Shown: one piece after another, positions 51,879 to 59,967 of the stretch | Numbering within the stretch: position 1 is the stretch's first letter | Layout: the number at the start of each line of letters is the position of its first letter | Assembly: GCF_033406955.1 (NCBI RefSeq) | Contig: NZ_CP137734.1 | Span: forward strand, 7,068,001 to 7,132,000 | DNA: 64,000 bases | Origin: Streptomyces violaceoruber | GTDB lineage: Bacteria; Actinomycetota; Actinomycetes; Streptomycetales; Streptomycetaceae | Direction of reading: 5' to 3' | Translations under genes and position numbers: made by a program | The notes under the pieces: generated by a model | What the model was told of the DNA's origin: nothing | Seen by the model: the letters and a program-made list of their open reading frames with translations, nothing else | Databases searched by the model: none

Positions 51879-52622
51879 GTGCTGCGCATCATCGACGCCC
51901 GGACCGGAGAACCCGCCCCCGCCGCCCCCGCCCGACGGGCGCCGACCCGTGTCGAGGCGCACGTGCCGGGGCATGACGCCACCGCGCTGCGCGTGCTGCT
52001 GGTCGCGGACCTCCTGGTGCGCGTCCTGGAACTCGACAGCACGCCCGCGTGGGCCGTGCTGACCGGCGCGGCGGAGCGGGACGGGCCGCGCAAGGATGCC
52101 GCCGCCCTCGGCGTCCGGCCCTTCGACGACGGTACGGCCGGCCCCGGGCCCGGACCGGGCAGCGGGCAGAGCGTCCGCGTCGTGAGCGCAGGAGAGGATG
52201 CGGGCGAGGGCGAGGGCGGGGACGCACCGGGCGTGGCCACGGTCGCCGTCGCCTCCGTCCACCCGGCCGTTCCCGACCTCGCCGATCCCGACGCCGTGCG
52301 CCTCGCCCTGCTGGAACGGCACCACCACGCGCCCGTGGAGCTCGACGCGACCGCGCTGGACGAGGCCCGCGCCACCCTCGCGGGGCTGCGCGGGGCGGTC
52401 GCCGACTGGGCCCGGCAGCCCTCGCGGCCGGTCCCGGGAGAGCTGCGCGACCGGCTGCGGGCGGCCTGGGAGGACGACCTGGACGCCCCCGGCGTACTGC
52501 GCGTCCTGCGCCGGGTGGCGACCGACCCGGACCTTCCGGACGGAGCCCGGTTCGAGACCTTCGCGTACGCCGACCGGTTCCTCGGCCTCCACCTCACCCG
52601 CGACGTCGGGTCCCCGCCGTGA
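51879..52622 (+). CDS. Cysteinyl-tRNA-synthetase-derived protein lacking the catalytic core
   Basis: 247 residues from GTG 51879. The opening LRIIDARTGEP resembles the start of CysRS (LxLYDTxTRxxE), and the C-terminal part (LDATALDEARATLAGLR, LRDRLRAAWEDDLDAPGVLR) resembles its anticodon-stem/DALR region (normally DDDLNTPxAL). The HIGH and KMSKS signatures, zinc ligands and most of the nucleotide-binding fold are missing. Similar stand-alone proteins are present in Streptomyces genomes. Function unknown. Confidence 0.6.
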   Translation: MLRIIDARTGEPAPAAPARRAPTRVEAHVPGHDATALRVLLVADLLVRVLELDSTPAWAVLTGAAERDGPRKDAAALGVRPFDDGTAGPGPGPGSGQSVRVVSAGEDAGEGEGGDAPGVATVAVASVHPAVPDLADPDAVRLALLERHHHAPVELDATALDEARATLAGLRGAVADWARQPSRPVPGELRDRLRAAWEDDLDAPGVLRVLRRVATDPDLPDGARFETFAYADRFLGLHLTRDVGSPP

Positions 52623-52693
52623 CCGGGGGCGCCGCCCTGGGCCCGGCCGACGCCCCCGGGGAGCGCGGCACGGCGAGCGCATAGGCTGGCCGG

Positions 52694-53320
52694 ATGCAGG
52701 ACGAGTACCGCACGGTCGCCCGCGCGGGTGTGCACGAAACCGAGATCAACCGCTCGCGCTTCCTGTGCTCCCTCGCCCCGGCCGCCACCGAACAGGACGC
52801 CCAGGCGTTCGTCGCGGGCGTGCGCAAGGAGCACGCGGACGCCACCCACAACTGCTGGGCGTACGTCATCGGCGCCGACGCCGGGGTCCAGAAGGCGAGC
52901 GACGACGGCGAGCCGGGCGGCACCGCGGGCGTCCCGATGCTCCAGATGCTGCTGCGCCGCGACATGCGGTACGTCGTCGCCGTCGTCACCCGCTACTACG
53001 GCGGCGTCAAGCTCGGCGCGGGCGGCCTCATCCGCGCCTACGGCGGCGCGGTCGGCGAAGCCCTGGACGACCTCGGCACCCTCACCCGGCGCCGGTTCCG
53101 CCTGGTCACCGTGACCGTCGACCACCACCGGGCCGGCAAGCTCCAGAACGACCTGCGCACCGCGGGCCGCGCGGTGCGCGACGTGCGGTACGCCGAGGCC
53201 GTCACCATCGAGGTCGGTCTGCCGGAGGCCGACGTGGACACCTTCCGCTCCTGGCTCGCCGACGCCACTGCCGGATCGGCCGGGTTCGAACTGGGCGGAG
53301 AGGCCTACGGCGACGCCTGA
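52694..53320 (+). CDS. YigZ/IMPACT family protein
   Basis: 208 residues. Family signature: THNCWAYVIGADAGVQKASD, DDGEPGGTAGVPMLQML and VTRYYGGVKLGAGGLIRAYG. YigZ proteins resemble the eukaryotic translation regulator IMPACT and may act on ribosome or tRNA metabolism. TAGGCT just upstream of the ATG suggests leaderless expression. Confidence 0.9.
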   Translation: MQDEYRTVARAGVHETEINRSRFLCSLAPAATEQDAQAFVAGVRKEHADATHNCWAYVIGADAGVQKASDDGEPGGTAGVPMLQMLLRRDMRYVVAVVTRYYGGVKLGAGGLIRAYGGAVGEALDDLGTLTRRRFRLVTVTVDHHRAGKLQNDLRTAGRAVRDVRYAEAVTIEVGLPEADVDTFRSWLADATAGSAGFELGGEAYGDA

Positions 53321-53515
53321 CGAGACGGAGCGAGCAGCCCGGCCGGTCCGTTGGGGGTCTGTCGGCGGACGGCGCCGGCGACGGGTTCGCGGCCCCGGGT
53401 GACTTCGAGGATCCGGCGGCGGATCCGTCGGGTGCGGACGAGTTCGGCGAGGTTGGCTGCCGCGTCGTCACGGGTGATGTCGGTGTGGACCAGGGGGGGG
53501 AGGGCTGATGGACCT
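53305..53515 (-). pseudogene. Remnant of an NAD(P)H-binding SDR C-terminus
   Basis: The minus frame reads PPLVHTDITRDDAAANLAEL, then VRTRRIRRRILEVTRGREPV, and AGAVRRQTPNGPAGLL. This follows the pattern of atypical-SDR (NAD(P)-dependent epimerase-like) C-termini: RxDVAxVLAxLLxxPxTxxxxxELTGGxTPxxxAV. The N-terminal Rossmann part is missing, and an eight-G run at 53493-53500 sits at the broken edge. The end overlaps the YigZ stop by 16 bases. The rest of the 384-base gap up to sbcD holds no gene I can support. Confidence 0.4.
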
Positions 53516-53704
53516 CGGCGGGCAGACGCGCGACGGCGAACTGCGGCTGGAGCCCACCGCTCCCGACCGCCGGCGACCACAAGGGCCAGTGGTGAAGCAG
53601 GGGCCGGCAGGCGCTAGCGTGGTGGGGCCGGCCCGGGGCCCCCGTGCCGGGCTTGTGCCGGTTTCCGGTGTTACTCAGAGAAATATGCTGGTCAGGGCCC
53701 ATTC

Positions 53705-54868
53705 ATGAGATTGCTGCACACGTCCGACTGGCACCTCGGCCGGGCGTTCCACCGGGTGAACATGCTCGGCGCCCAGGCAGGGTTCGTCGGCCACCTCGTC
53801 GAGACCGTGCACGAGCACTCCGTCGACGCCGTGGTCGTGTCGGGAGACGTGTACGACCGCGCGGTGCCGCCGCTCGCCGCCGTCGAGCTGTTCGACGACG
53901 CCCTGCACCGCCTCGCCGGGCTCGGCGTGCCGACCGTGATGATCTCCGGCAACCACGACTCGGCCCGACGCCTCGGGGTCGGCGCCGGGCTCATCGACCG
54001 CGCCGGCATCCACCTGCGCACCGACCCGGCGGGCTGCGGCACCCCGGTGGTGCTGGGCGACGCCCACGGGGACGTGGCCTTCTACGGGCTGCCGTATCTC
54101 GAACCGGCGCTGGTCAAGACCGAGTTCGGCGTGGAGAAGGCGGGGCACGAGGCCGTGCTCGCCGCCGCCATGGACCGGGTGCGCGCCGACCTCGCCACGC
54201 GCGCGGCGGGCACCCGGTCCGTCGTCCTCGCGCACGCCTTCGTCACCGGCGGTGAGCAGAGCGACAGCGAGCGGGACATCACCGTCGGCGGGGTCGCCGC
54301 CGTGCCCGCCGGTGTCTTCGACGGCGTGGACTACGTCGCGCTGGGGCATCTGCACGGCTGCCAGACCCTCACCGAGCGCGTCCGCTACTCCGGCTCCCCA
54401 CTGCCGTACTCCTTCTCGGAGCACCGGCACCGCAAGAGCATGTGGCTCGTCGATCTGGGCGCCGACGGGTCGGTCACGGCCGAGCGGATCGACTGCCCGG
54501 TGCCGCGCGCGCTGGCCCGGCTGCGCGGCACGCTGGCGGACCTGCTCGCCGACCCGGAGCTGACCCCGCACGAGGACGCGTGGGTCGAGGCGACCCTCAC
54601 CGACCCGGTCCGCCCCGACGAGCCCATGGCCCGGCTCACCGAGCGCTTCCCGCACACGCTCAGCCTCGTCTTCGACCCCGAGCGCGCCCCCGACGAGCCC
54701 GGGGTGTCCTACGCCCGGCGCCTCGCCGACCGCAGCGACCAGCAGATCGCGGAGGACTTCGTGACCCACGTGCGCGGCGCCGGGCCCGACGACCACGAGC
54801 AGGCCGTGCTCCGGGACGCCTTCGACGCGGTACGCGCGGACGAGACCGTGCGGGAGGTGGCCCGGTGA
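53705..54868 (+). CDS. sbcD: Exonuclease subunit SbcD (Mre11-like)
   Basis: 387 residues. All calcineurin-like phosphoesterase motifs are intact: TSDWHLGR, SGDVYDRA, GNHDS, and HLHG with the preceding LALGHLH-type text. With SbcC it cuts hairpins and DNA ends. The next gene begins within its stop codon. ATG has a weak ribosome site. Confidence 0.95.
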   Translation: MRLLHTSDWHLGRAFHRVNMLGAQAGFVGHLVETVHEHSVDAVVVSGDVYDRAVPPLAAVELFDDALHRLAGLGVPTVMISGNHDSARRLGVGAGLIDRAGIHLRTDPAGCGTPVVLGDAHGDVAFYGLPYLEPALVKTEFGVEKAGHEAVLAAAMDRVRADLATRAAGTRSVVLAHAFVTGGEQSDSERDITVGGVAAVPAGVFDGVDYVALGHLHGCQTLTERVRYSGSPLPYSFSEHRHRKSMWLVDLGADGSVTAERIDCPVPRALARLRGTLADLLADPELTPHEDAWVEATLTDPVRPDEPMARLTERFPHTLSLVFDPERAPDEPGVSYARRLADRSDQQIAEDFVTHVRGAGPDDHEQAVLRDAFDAVRADETVREVAR

Positions 54869-57864
54869 GGCTGCACCGGCTGGACATCACCGCCTTCGGG
54901 CCCTTCGGCGCCTCGCAGAGCGTCGACTTCGACGACCTCTCGGCCGCCGGACTGTTCCTGCTGCACGGCCCCACCGGCGCCGGCAAGACCTCCGTCCTCG
55001 ACGCCGTCTGCTACGCCCTGTACGGCTCGGTGCCGGGCGCCCGGCAGGGCGGCACCGGCCAGGGCATGACGCTGCGCAGCGACCACGCGGCCGTCGGCAC
55101 CCGCACCGAGGTGCGGCTGGAACTGACCGTCGCGGGACGGCGGTTGGAGGTCACCCGGCAGCCGCCCTGGGAGCGCCCGAAGCTCCGCGGCAAGGGCACG
55201 ACCGTCGACAAGGCCCAGACCTGGCTGCGCGAGTACGACGCCACGACCCGCGCCTGGAAAAACCTCAGCCGCTCCCACCAGGAGATCGGCGAGGAGATCA
55301 CGCAGCTGCTCGGGATGAGCCGCGAGCAGTTCTGCCAGGTCGTGCTGCTCCCGCAGGGCGACTTCGCCCGCTTCCTGCGCGCCGACGCCGAAGCACGCGG
55401 CAAGCTGCTCGGCCGGCTCTTCGACACCCGCCGGTTCGCCGAGGTCGAGAAGCGCCTCGCCGAACGACGCCGCACCACCGAGGCCCGGGTTCGCGAGGGG
55501 GACGCCGCGCTGCTGGCCGACGCGCACCGGATGCAGCAGGCCGCCGGTGACGCCATGGCGCTGCCGGAACTGGCGCCGGGCGAGCCGGGGCTGGCCGAGG
55601 CGGTGCTCGAAGCCGCCGCCGTCGCCCGCGGCACCGCCCGCGAGCTGCTGACGGTCGCTGACTGCCGGCTCACCGCCGCCGAGTCCGCCCAGGCCGCAGC
55701 CGAACGCCGCCTGGCCGACGCCCGAGAACTCGACCGGCTCCAGCGCCGGTTCGCCCAGGCGCGGGAGCGCGCCGCACGGCTGGCGGAGCGGGCCGACGCC
55801 CACCGCGCCGCCGAGGAGCGCATGGAGCGGGCCCGCAAGGCCGAGGCGGTGGCCCCCGCCCTGGAGCTGCGGGACGCCGCCGACAGCGAGCACCGCCGGG
55901 CGGCGGCCGCGGAGGCAAGCGCGCGTGCCCTGCTGCCGCCGGGCCTCGCCGACGCCGGTGCCGCCGGGCTCGCCGCCGCCGCCCGTCGGGCCGCCGAGGA
56001 ACTGGGCGGCCTCGAGTCGGCCCGCCGTGCCGAACGGCGCCTCGCCGAACTGGTCGAGGAGCGGGCCGGCCTCGACCGCCAGGAACGCGCCGACGACGAG
56101 GTCCGGCAGGACGCGGAGACCTGGCTCGCCGACTGGGAGACCACCCGCGCCGGACTCCAGAGCCGCGTCGACACCGCGCAGGAAGCCGCCGCCCGCGCCG
56201 AACAGCTCGCCCTGCAGCGCGAACCGGCGCGGCGCAGACTCGACGCCGCCCGGCTGCGCGACCGGCTCACCGACGACACCGAAGAGGCACGGCGGCGGGC
56301 GCTCGCCGCGGCGGAGGACGCCGTCGAGGCCCGCGCCCACTGGCTCGACCTCAAGGAACAGCGGCTGCACGGCATCGCCGCCGAACTCGCCGCGAACCTC
56401 ACCGACGGCGCGCCCTGCGCGGTGTGCGGCGCCACCGAACACCCCGCCCCCGCGCGCAAGACCGCCGGGCACGTCGACCGCGACGCCGAGGAGCGCGCCC
56501 TGGCCGGCCACCAGGCCGCCGACGAACGGCGCGCGAAGGCCGAACGGCACCTGGGCACCGTACGGGAGGCGCTCGCCGCCGCCACGGCGGAAGCCGGTGA
56601 CGCGGCCACCGACCGGCTGGCCGAAGAGGCCGAGGAACTGGAGGGGACGTACGCGCGGGCGCGGGCGGCCGCTTCCACACTGCACGCGGCGCAGGAGGAG
56701 CTGCGGCGGGCCGAGGGCGAACGCGAGCAGCGTGTCGCCGCCCAGCAGCAGGCCGTCGTGCGGTCCGCCTCGCGGGTCGCGGGCCGGGACCGGCTGGAAC
56801 GTGAACAGGACTCCCTGGAGGAGGAGTTGGCGCGGGCACGGGACGGCGCCGAGAGCGTGACGGCGCGGGCGGCGCAACTGGAACGACAGGCGGCGCTGCT
56901 CACCCGGGCCGCGGAGACCGCCCGCGTCGCCGAGGACACCGCCCAGCGGCTCAAGGACGCCGACGCCCGGCTCGCCGACGCAGCCTTCCGCGCCCGTTTC
57001 GACACCCCCGCCGACGCGGCCGCCGCCCTGCTCGACGACACCGCCCACCGCGAGCTGCAACGACGGCTCGACGCCTGGCAGTCGGAGGACGCCGCGGTCC
57101 GTGCAGTCCTCGGCGAGGCCGACACCGCCGAGGCGGCCCGGCGACCGCCCGCCGACCTCGCCGCGGCGGAGCGGGCCGCCGCCGACGCGGGCCGCCGGCT
57201 GCGCGAGGCCGCCTCGGCCCGTGACGCCGCCGCCCGGTGCTGCGCCGAGCTGGACCGGCTGTCCGCGCACGCCACCACCTCCGTGCGCCGGCTCGCCCCG
57301 CTGCGCGAGGAGCACACCCGGGTCGCCCGCCTCGCCTCGCTCGCCGCGGGCACCTCGGCGGACAACGAACGCCGGATGCGCCTGGAGTCGTACGTACTGG
57401 CCGCCCGCCTCGAACAGGTCGCCGCCGCGGCCACCGCCCGCCTGCTGCGCATGTCCTCCGGCCGCTACACCCTGGTCCACTCCGACGGCCGCACCGGCCG
57501 CGGCCGCAGCGGCCTCGGCCTGCACGTCGTCGACGCCTGGACCGGCCGCGAGCGCGACACGGCCACCCTGTCCGGCGGCGAGACGTTCTTCGCCTCGCTC
57601 GCCCTCGCGCTCGGCCTCGCCGACGTCGTCACCGACGAAGCGGGCGGCGTCCGACTGGACACCCTCTTCATCGACGAGGGCTTCGGCAGCCTCGACGACC
57701 AGACCCTCGACGAGGTCCTCGACGTCCTGGACGCCCTGCGCGAGCGGGACCGCAGCGTCGGCATCGTCAGCCACGTCGCCGACCTGCGCCGCCGCGTCCA
57801 CGCTCAACTCGAGGTCGTGAAGGGGCGGTCGGGATCGGTACTGCGGCAGCGGGGCGCCGGCTGA
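54865..57864 (+). CDS. sbcC: Exonuclease subunit SbcC (Rad50-like)
   Basis: 999 residues from GTG 54865 (GTGA overlap with sbcD). Walker A GPTGAGKTSVLDAVCYALYG opens the N-terminal ATPase half. Long coiled coils run from about 170 to 840, with the zinc hook GAPCAVCGATEHP around residues 516-528 at the apex. The C-terminal half carries the signature TLSGGETFFASLALALGLAD, then DTLFIDEGFGSLD (Walker B). It forms the SbcCD nuclease with the upstream gene. Confidence 0.95.
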   Translation: MRLHRLDITAFGPFGASQSVDFDDLSAAGLFLLHGPTGAGKTSVLDAVCYALYGSVPGARQGGTGQGMTLRSDHAAVGTRTEVRLELTVAGRRLEVTRQPPWERPKLRGKGTTVDKAQTWLREYDATTRAWKNLSRSHQEIGEEITQLLGMSREQFCQVVLLPQGDFARFLRADAEARGKLLGRLFDTRRFAEVEKRLAERRRTTEARVREGDAALLADAHRMQQAAGDAMALPELAPGEPGLAEAVLEAAAVARGTARELLTVADCRLTAAESAQAAAERRLADARELDRLQRRFAQARERAARLAERADAHRAAEERMERARKAEAVAPALELRDAADSEHRRAAAAEASARALLPPGLADAGAAGLAAAARRAAEELGGLESARRAERRLAELVEERAGLDRQERADDEVRQDAETWLADWETTRAGLQSRVDTAQEAAARAEQLALQREPARRRLDAARLRDRLTDDTEEARRRALAAAEDAVEARAHWLDLKEQRLHGIAAELAANLTDGAPCAVCGATEHPAPARKTAGHVDRDAEERALAGHQAADERRAKAERHLGTVREALAAATAEAGDAATDRLAEEAEELEGTYARARAAASTLHAAQEELRRAEGEREQRVAAQQQAVVRSASRVAGRDRLEREQDSLEEELARARDGAESVTARAAQLERQAALLTRAAETARVAEDTAQRLKDADARLADAAFRARFDTPADAAAALLDDTAHRELQRRLDAWQSEDAAVRAVLGEADTAEAARRPPADLAAAERAAADAGRRLREAASARDAAARCCAELDRLSAHATTSVRRLAPLREEHTRVARLASLAAGTSADNERRMRLESYVLAARLEQVAAAATARLLRMSSGRYTLVHSDGRTGRGRSGLGLHVVDAWTGRERDTATLSGGETFFASLALALGLADVVTDEAGGVRLDTLFIDEGFGSLDDQTLDEVLDVLDALRERDRSVGIVSHVADLRRRVHAQLEVVKGRSGSVLRQRGAG

Positions 57865-57897
57865 GCAAGGCCGTCCCGGTGGTGTCCCCGGCGGCCC

Positions 57898-58344
57898 TCA
57901 GCGGCCCAGCGGGCGGCGGGGGAGCGGTGAGGAGTAGACGACGCTCGTGGTGACCGACCCGAGGGCGCTGATCCGGCCGGACACCTCCTCCAGGTGCCGC
58001 ATGGAACGGGCCGCGACCTTGATGACGAAGCAGTCGTCGCCCGTGACGTGGTGCGCCTCCAGGATCTCCGGCGTGACCGCGACCAGGTCGTGGAACGGCT
58101 TGTAGTTGGCGACCGGATAGCGCAGCCGCACGAACGCCAGGATCGGCAGGCCGAGCCGCTCCGGATCGACGACCGCCGCGTACCCCTGGATGATCCCGGC
58201 CTCCTCCAGCCGCCGCACGCGCTCCGTCACCGCGCTCGCGGACATCGAGACGGCACGGGCCAGTTCGGCGAAGCTGGCCCGCCCGTCCCGCTGGAGCGCT
58301 TCGAGGATGCGCCAGTCGGTGGCGTCCGGGGAATACTCGGTCAT
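57898..58344 (-). CDS. Lrp/AsnC-family regulator
   Basis: 148 residues. HTH: DATDWRILEALQRDGRASF, then LARAVSMSASAVTERVRRLE; the RAM effector domain follows (AVTPEILEAHHVTGDDCFVI). Such proteins sense amino acids. It diverges from the rhodanese gene by 121 bases, so it may control that gene (inference). Converges on sbcC. Confidence 0.88.
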   Translation of the reverse strand: MTEYSPDATDWRILEALQRDGRASFAELARAVSMSASAVTERVRRLEEAGIIQGYAAVVDPERLGLPILAFVRLRYPVANYKPFHDLVAVTPEILEAHHVTGDDCFVIKVAARSMRHLEEVSGRISALGSVTTSVVYSSPLPRRPLGR

Positions 58345-58465
58345 CCGGCAGAAGTAGCACGGATTCCCTGGTCGGACAAGGAGCAGGCCGGGGAAACGCC
58401 CTTCATGCGGCAAGACATGGTGCATAGATTTCTGGCTGGTAGATCCACCGAGGAGAGGCCCCACC

Positions 58466-58957
58466 ATGAGCGTCACCACCGCCGTCGCCGGGCACGTCAA
58501 CCCCGTCCTGCGCGTGTCCCCCGCGCCGCCCGCCGAGGCCGCAGCGTACTTCCGGGCGAGCCTCGCCTTCCACACCGACGTCTCCGACGTCGCCGACGCC
58601 CTCGCGGCCGGCGGTGACCCGGGGTTCGTGCTCGTCGACTGCCGCTCCACGGCGTCCTGGGACCAGGGCCACGTGCCGGGCGCCGTCCACCTGCCCACCG
58701 CGCTCGTCCCCGAGCGGGCCGGGGAACTCCTCGACCCCGCCGTGCCGGTCGTGACGTACTGCTGGGGCCCCGCCTGCAACGGTGCGACGCGCGCCGCCCT
58801 CGCCCTCGCCGAACTCGGGTACCCCGTCAAGGAGATGCTCGGCGGGTTCGAGTACTGGGTGCGCGAGGGCTTCGGGTTCGACACGTGGCAGGGCGCCGAG
58901 CGACGTGCCGCCGACCCCCTGACCGTTCCGGTGGACGCGGCCGACTGCGGTTGCTGA
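58466..58957 (+). CDS. Rhodanese-like sulfurtransferase
   Basis: 163 residues. FVLVDCRSTASWDQGHVPGA is the CH2A-type motif; the active-site loop is VTYCWGPACNGATRAALAL, in which the catalytic cysteine position is followed by an NGATR signature typical of single-domain rhodaneses. A 35-residue N-terminal extension precedes the domain. GAGGAG before ATG. Sulfur donor or acceptor unknown. Confidence 0.85.
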   Translation: MSVTTAVAGHVNPVLRVSPAPPAEAAAYFRASLAFHTDVSDVADALAAGGDPGFVLVDCRSTASWDQGHVPGAVHLPTALVPERAGELLDPAVPVVTYCWGPACNGATRAALALAELGYPVKEMLGGFEYWVREGFGFDTWQGAERRAADPLTVPVDAADCGC

Positions 58958-58978
58958 TCGGCGTGTAGGTTCTGCCGC

Positions 58979-59500
58979 ATGGTGCGATACGCGGAGCCGG
59001 GCGCGGTGGAGTGGGTCGAGTCGGGCGGAGGGCCGCTGATCGCGGTACCCGAGACGGTCCTGCCGTTCTGGACCGGCGCCGACGGCGAGGAGACGGACTC
59101 CGACTACGACCGGGCCTGCGAGGTCGACGGCCAGGTCGGACTGCTCCCGGTCGGCGACTCCACCGCCCTCGTGCTCGGCGACGAACCCGCCTCCACCGCC
59201 TACCTCCCCGACCACGGCGCCTTCGTCCGCTGGTGCGCCGCCGACTCCGAGGACGAGGTGCTGGCGAGGGTTCCCGCCGCCCTCGACGCCGCCGAATGGC
59301 AGCCCGAGGTGTCCTGGCACGTATCCGGCCCCGTGCTCCTGTTCGACGCCGCCTGGCCCGGCAGCGCATCCGACCGCGCTCCCGACCGGGTGCGGGTCGC
59401 CCTGGAACCCGGCCGGTACGCGGTGCGCGCGGCCGAGGTGCGCCCGGGTCCCGAGACCTGGCTGAGCCTCGTACACCTGCGGCGGCTCGCCGACCGGTAG
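58979..59500 (+). CDS. Imm21-family immunity protein, orphan
   Basis: 173 residues. The opening WVESGGGPLIAVPETVLPFW and the central DYDRACEVDGQVGLLPVGDS, with TALVLGDEPASTAYLPDHGA, match the Imm21 immunity family of polymorphic toxin systems. No toxin gene is present in the window, so it is an orphan antidote or one used for another purpose. TAGGTT 7 bases upstream of ATG suggests a leaderless transcript. Confidence 0.7.
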   Translation: MVRYAEPGAVEWVESGGGPLIAVPETVLPFWTGADGEETDSDYDRACEVDGQVGLLPVGDSTALVLGDEPASTAYLPDHGAFVRWCAADSEDEVLARVPAALDAAEWQPEVSWHVSGPVLLFDAAWPGSASDRAPDRVRVALEPGRYAVRAAEVRPGPETWLSLVHLRRLADR

Positions 59501-59567
59501 TCGCGGCGACAGGGGCGTGCCCGCGGCGACTCCGGCGATATGGCGTGCCGTGCGGTGAGCCCGGCGA

Positions 59568-59644
59568 CATCGGTGTGCGGGGCGTGACCCCGGCGGCATC
59601 GGTGTGCGGGGCGTGACCCCGGCGGCATCGGTGTGCGGGGCGGC
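59568..59644. repeat. 29-bp tandem repeat
   Basis: Copies begin at 59568, 59597 and 59626 (the last cut after 19 bases); the first two are identical over 29 bases. Older, more degenerate copies can be recognised upstream to about 59515. Units adjoin with no spacer. No gene overlaps. Confidence 0.85.
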
Positions 59645-59663
59645 CGTGGCACGCCCGTCTTGG

Positions 59664-59943
59664 GTGCCCGTGCCACGACTTCCCCACCCCGCCCCCGAAG
59701 ACCTGCGCCGCGACCCGCTGCCCCTGCCCGGCCGCACCGCCCTCGTCACGGGAGCCGGCCGACGCGGCCGCATCGGCCACGCCGTGGCCCGGCGGACGCT
59801 GGGGCATGCCCGCCGACCCCGCCCGCCTCGTCCCGTGGCTCGCCACGGACGAGGCCACAGGGGCTCCCCGGCTCGGACGCAGTGGAGAGCTGGGGAGGGG
59901 CACCGGTCAGGTCGTCGACCCGGAGGGCGGGTTCAGGCGGTGA
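59664..59943 (+). pseudogene. SDR gene remnant with internal deletion and frameshift
   Basis: From GTG 59664 the frame encodes EDLRRDPLPLPGRTALVTGA and GRRGRIGHAVARR, the start of an SDR. After a shift near 59800 a second frame gives WGMPADPARLVPWLATDEAT and, at the end, TGQVVDPEGGFRR before TGA 59941, the C-terminus of the same kind of SDR. The middle 150-odd residues with the NAG and YxxxK motifs are missing. A 40-base hairpin-like insertion (ACAGGGGCTCCCC ... GCTGGGGAGGGGCACC) interrupts the C-terminal part. The gene is dead. Confidence 0.7.
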
Positions 59944-59967
59944 GGTGAGCGGCGGGGCGCGCGGGAG

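Noticed and set aside
54709..57807. A 1032-residue open frame antisense to sbcC
   Set aside because: It is a high-GC shadow: Gly/Val/Arg-rich text with no motifs, while the opposite strand encodes intact SbcC.
59568..59644. CRISPR array
   Set aside because: The 29-bp units are contiguous with no unique spacers, and there are no cas genes.
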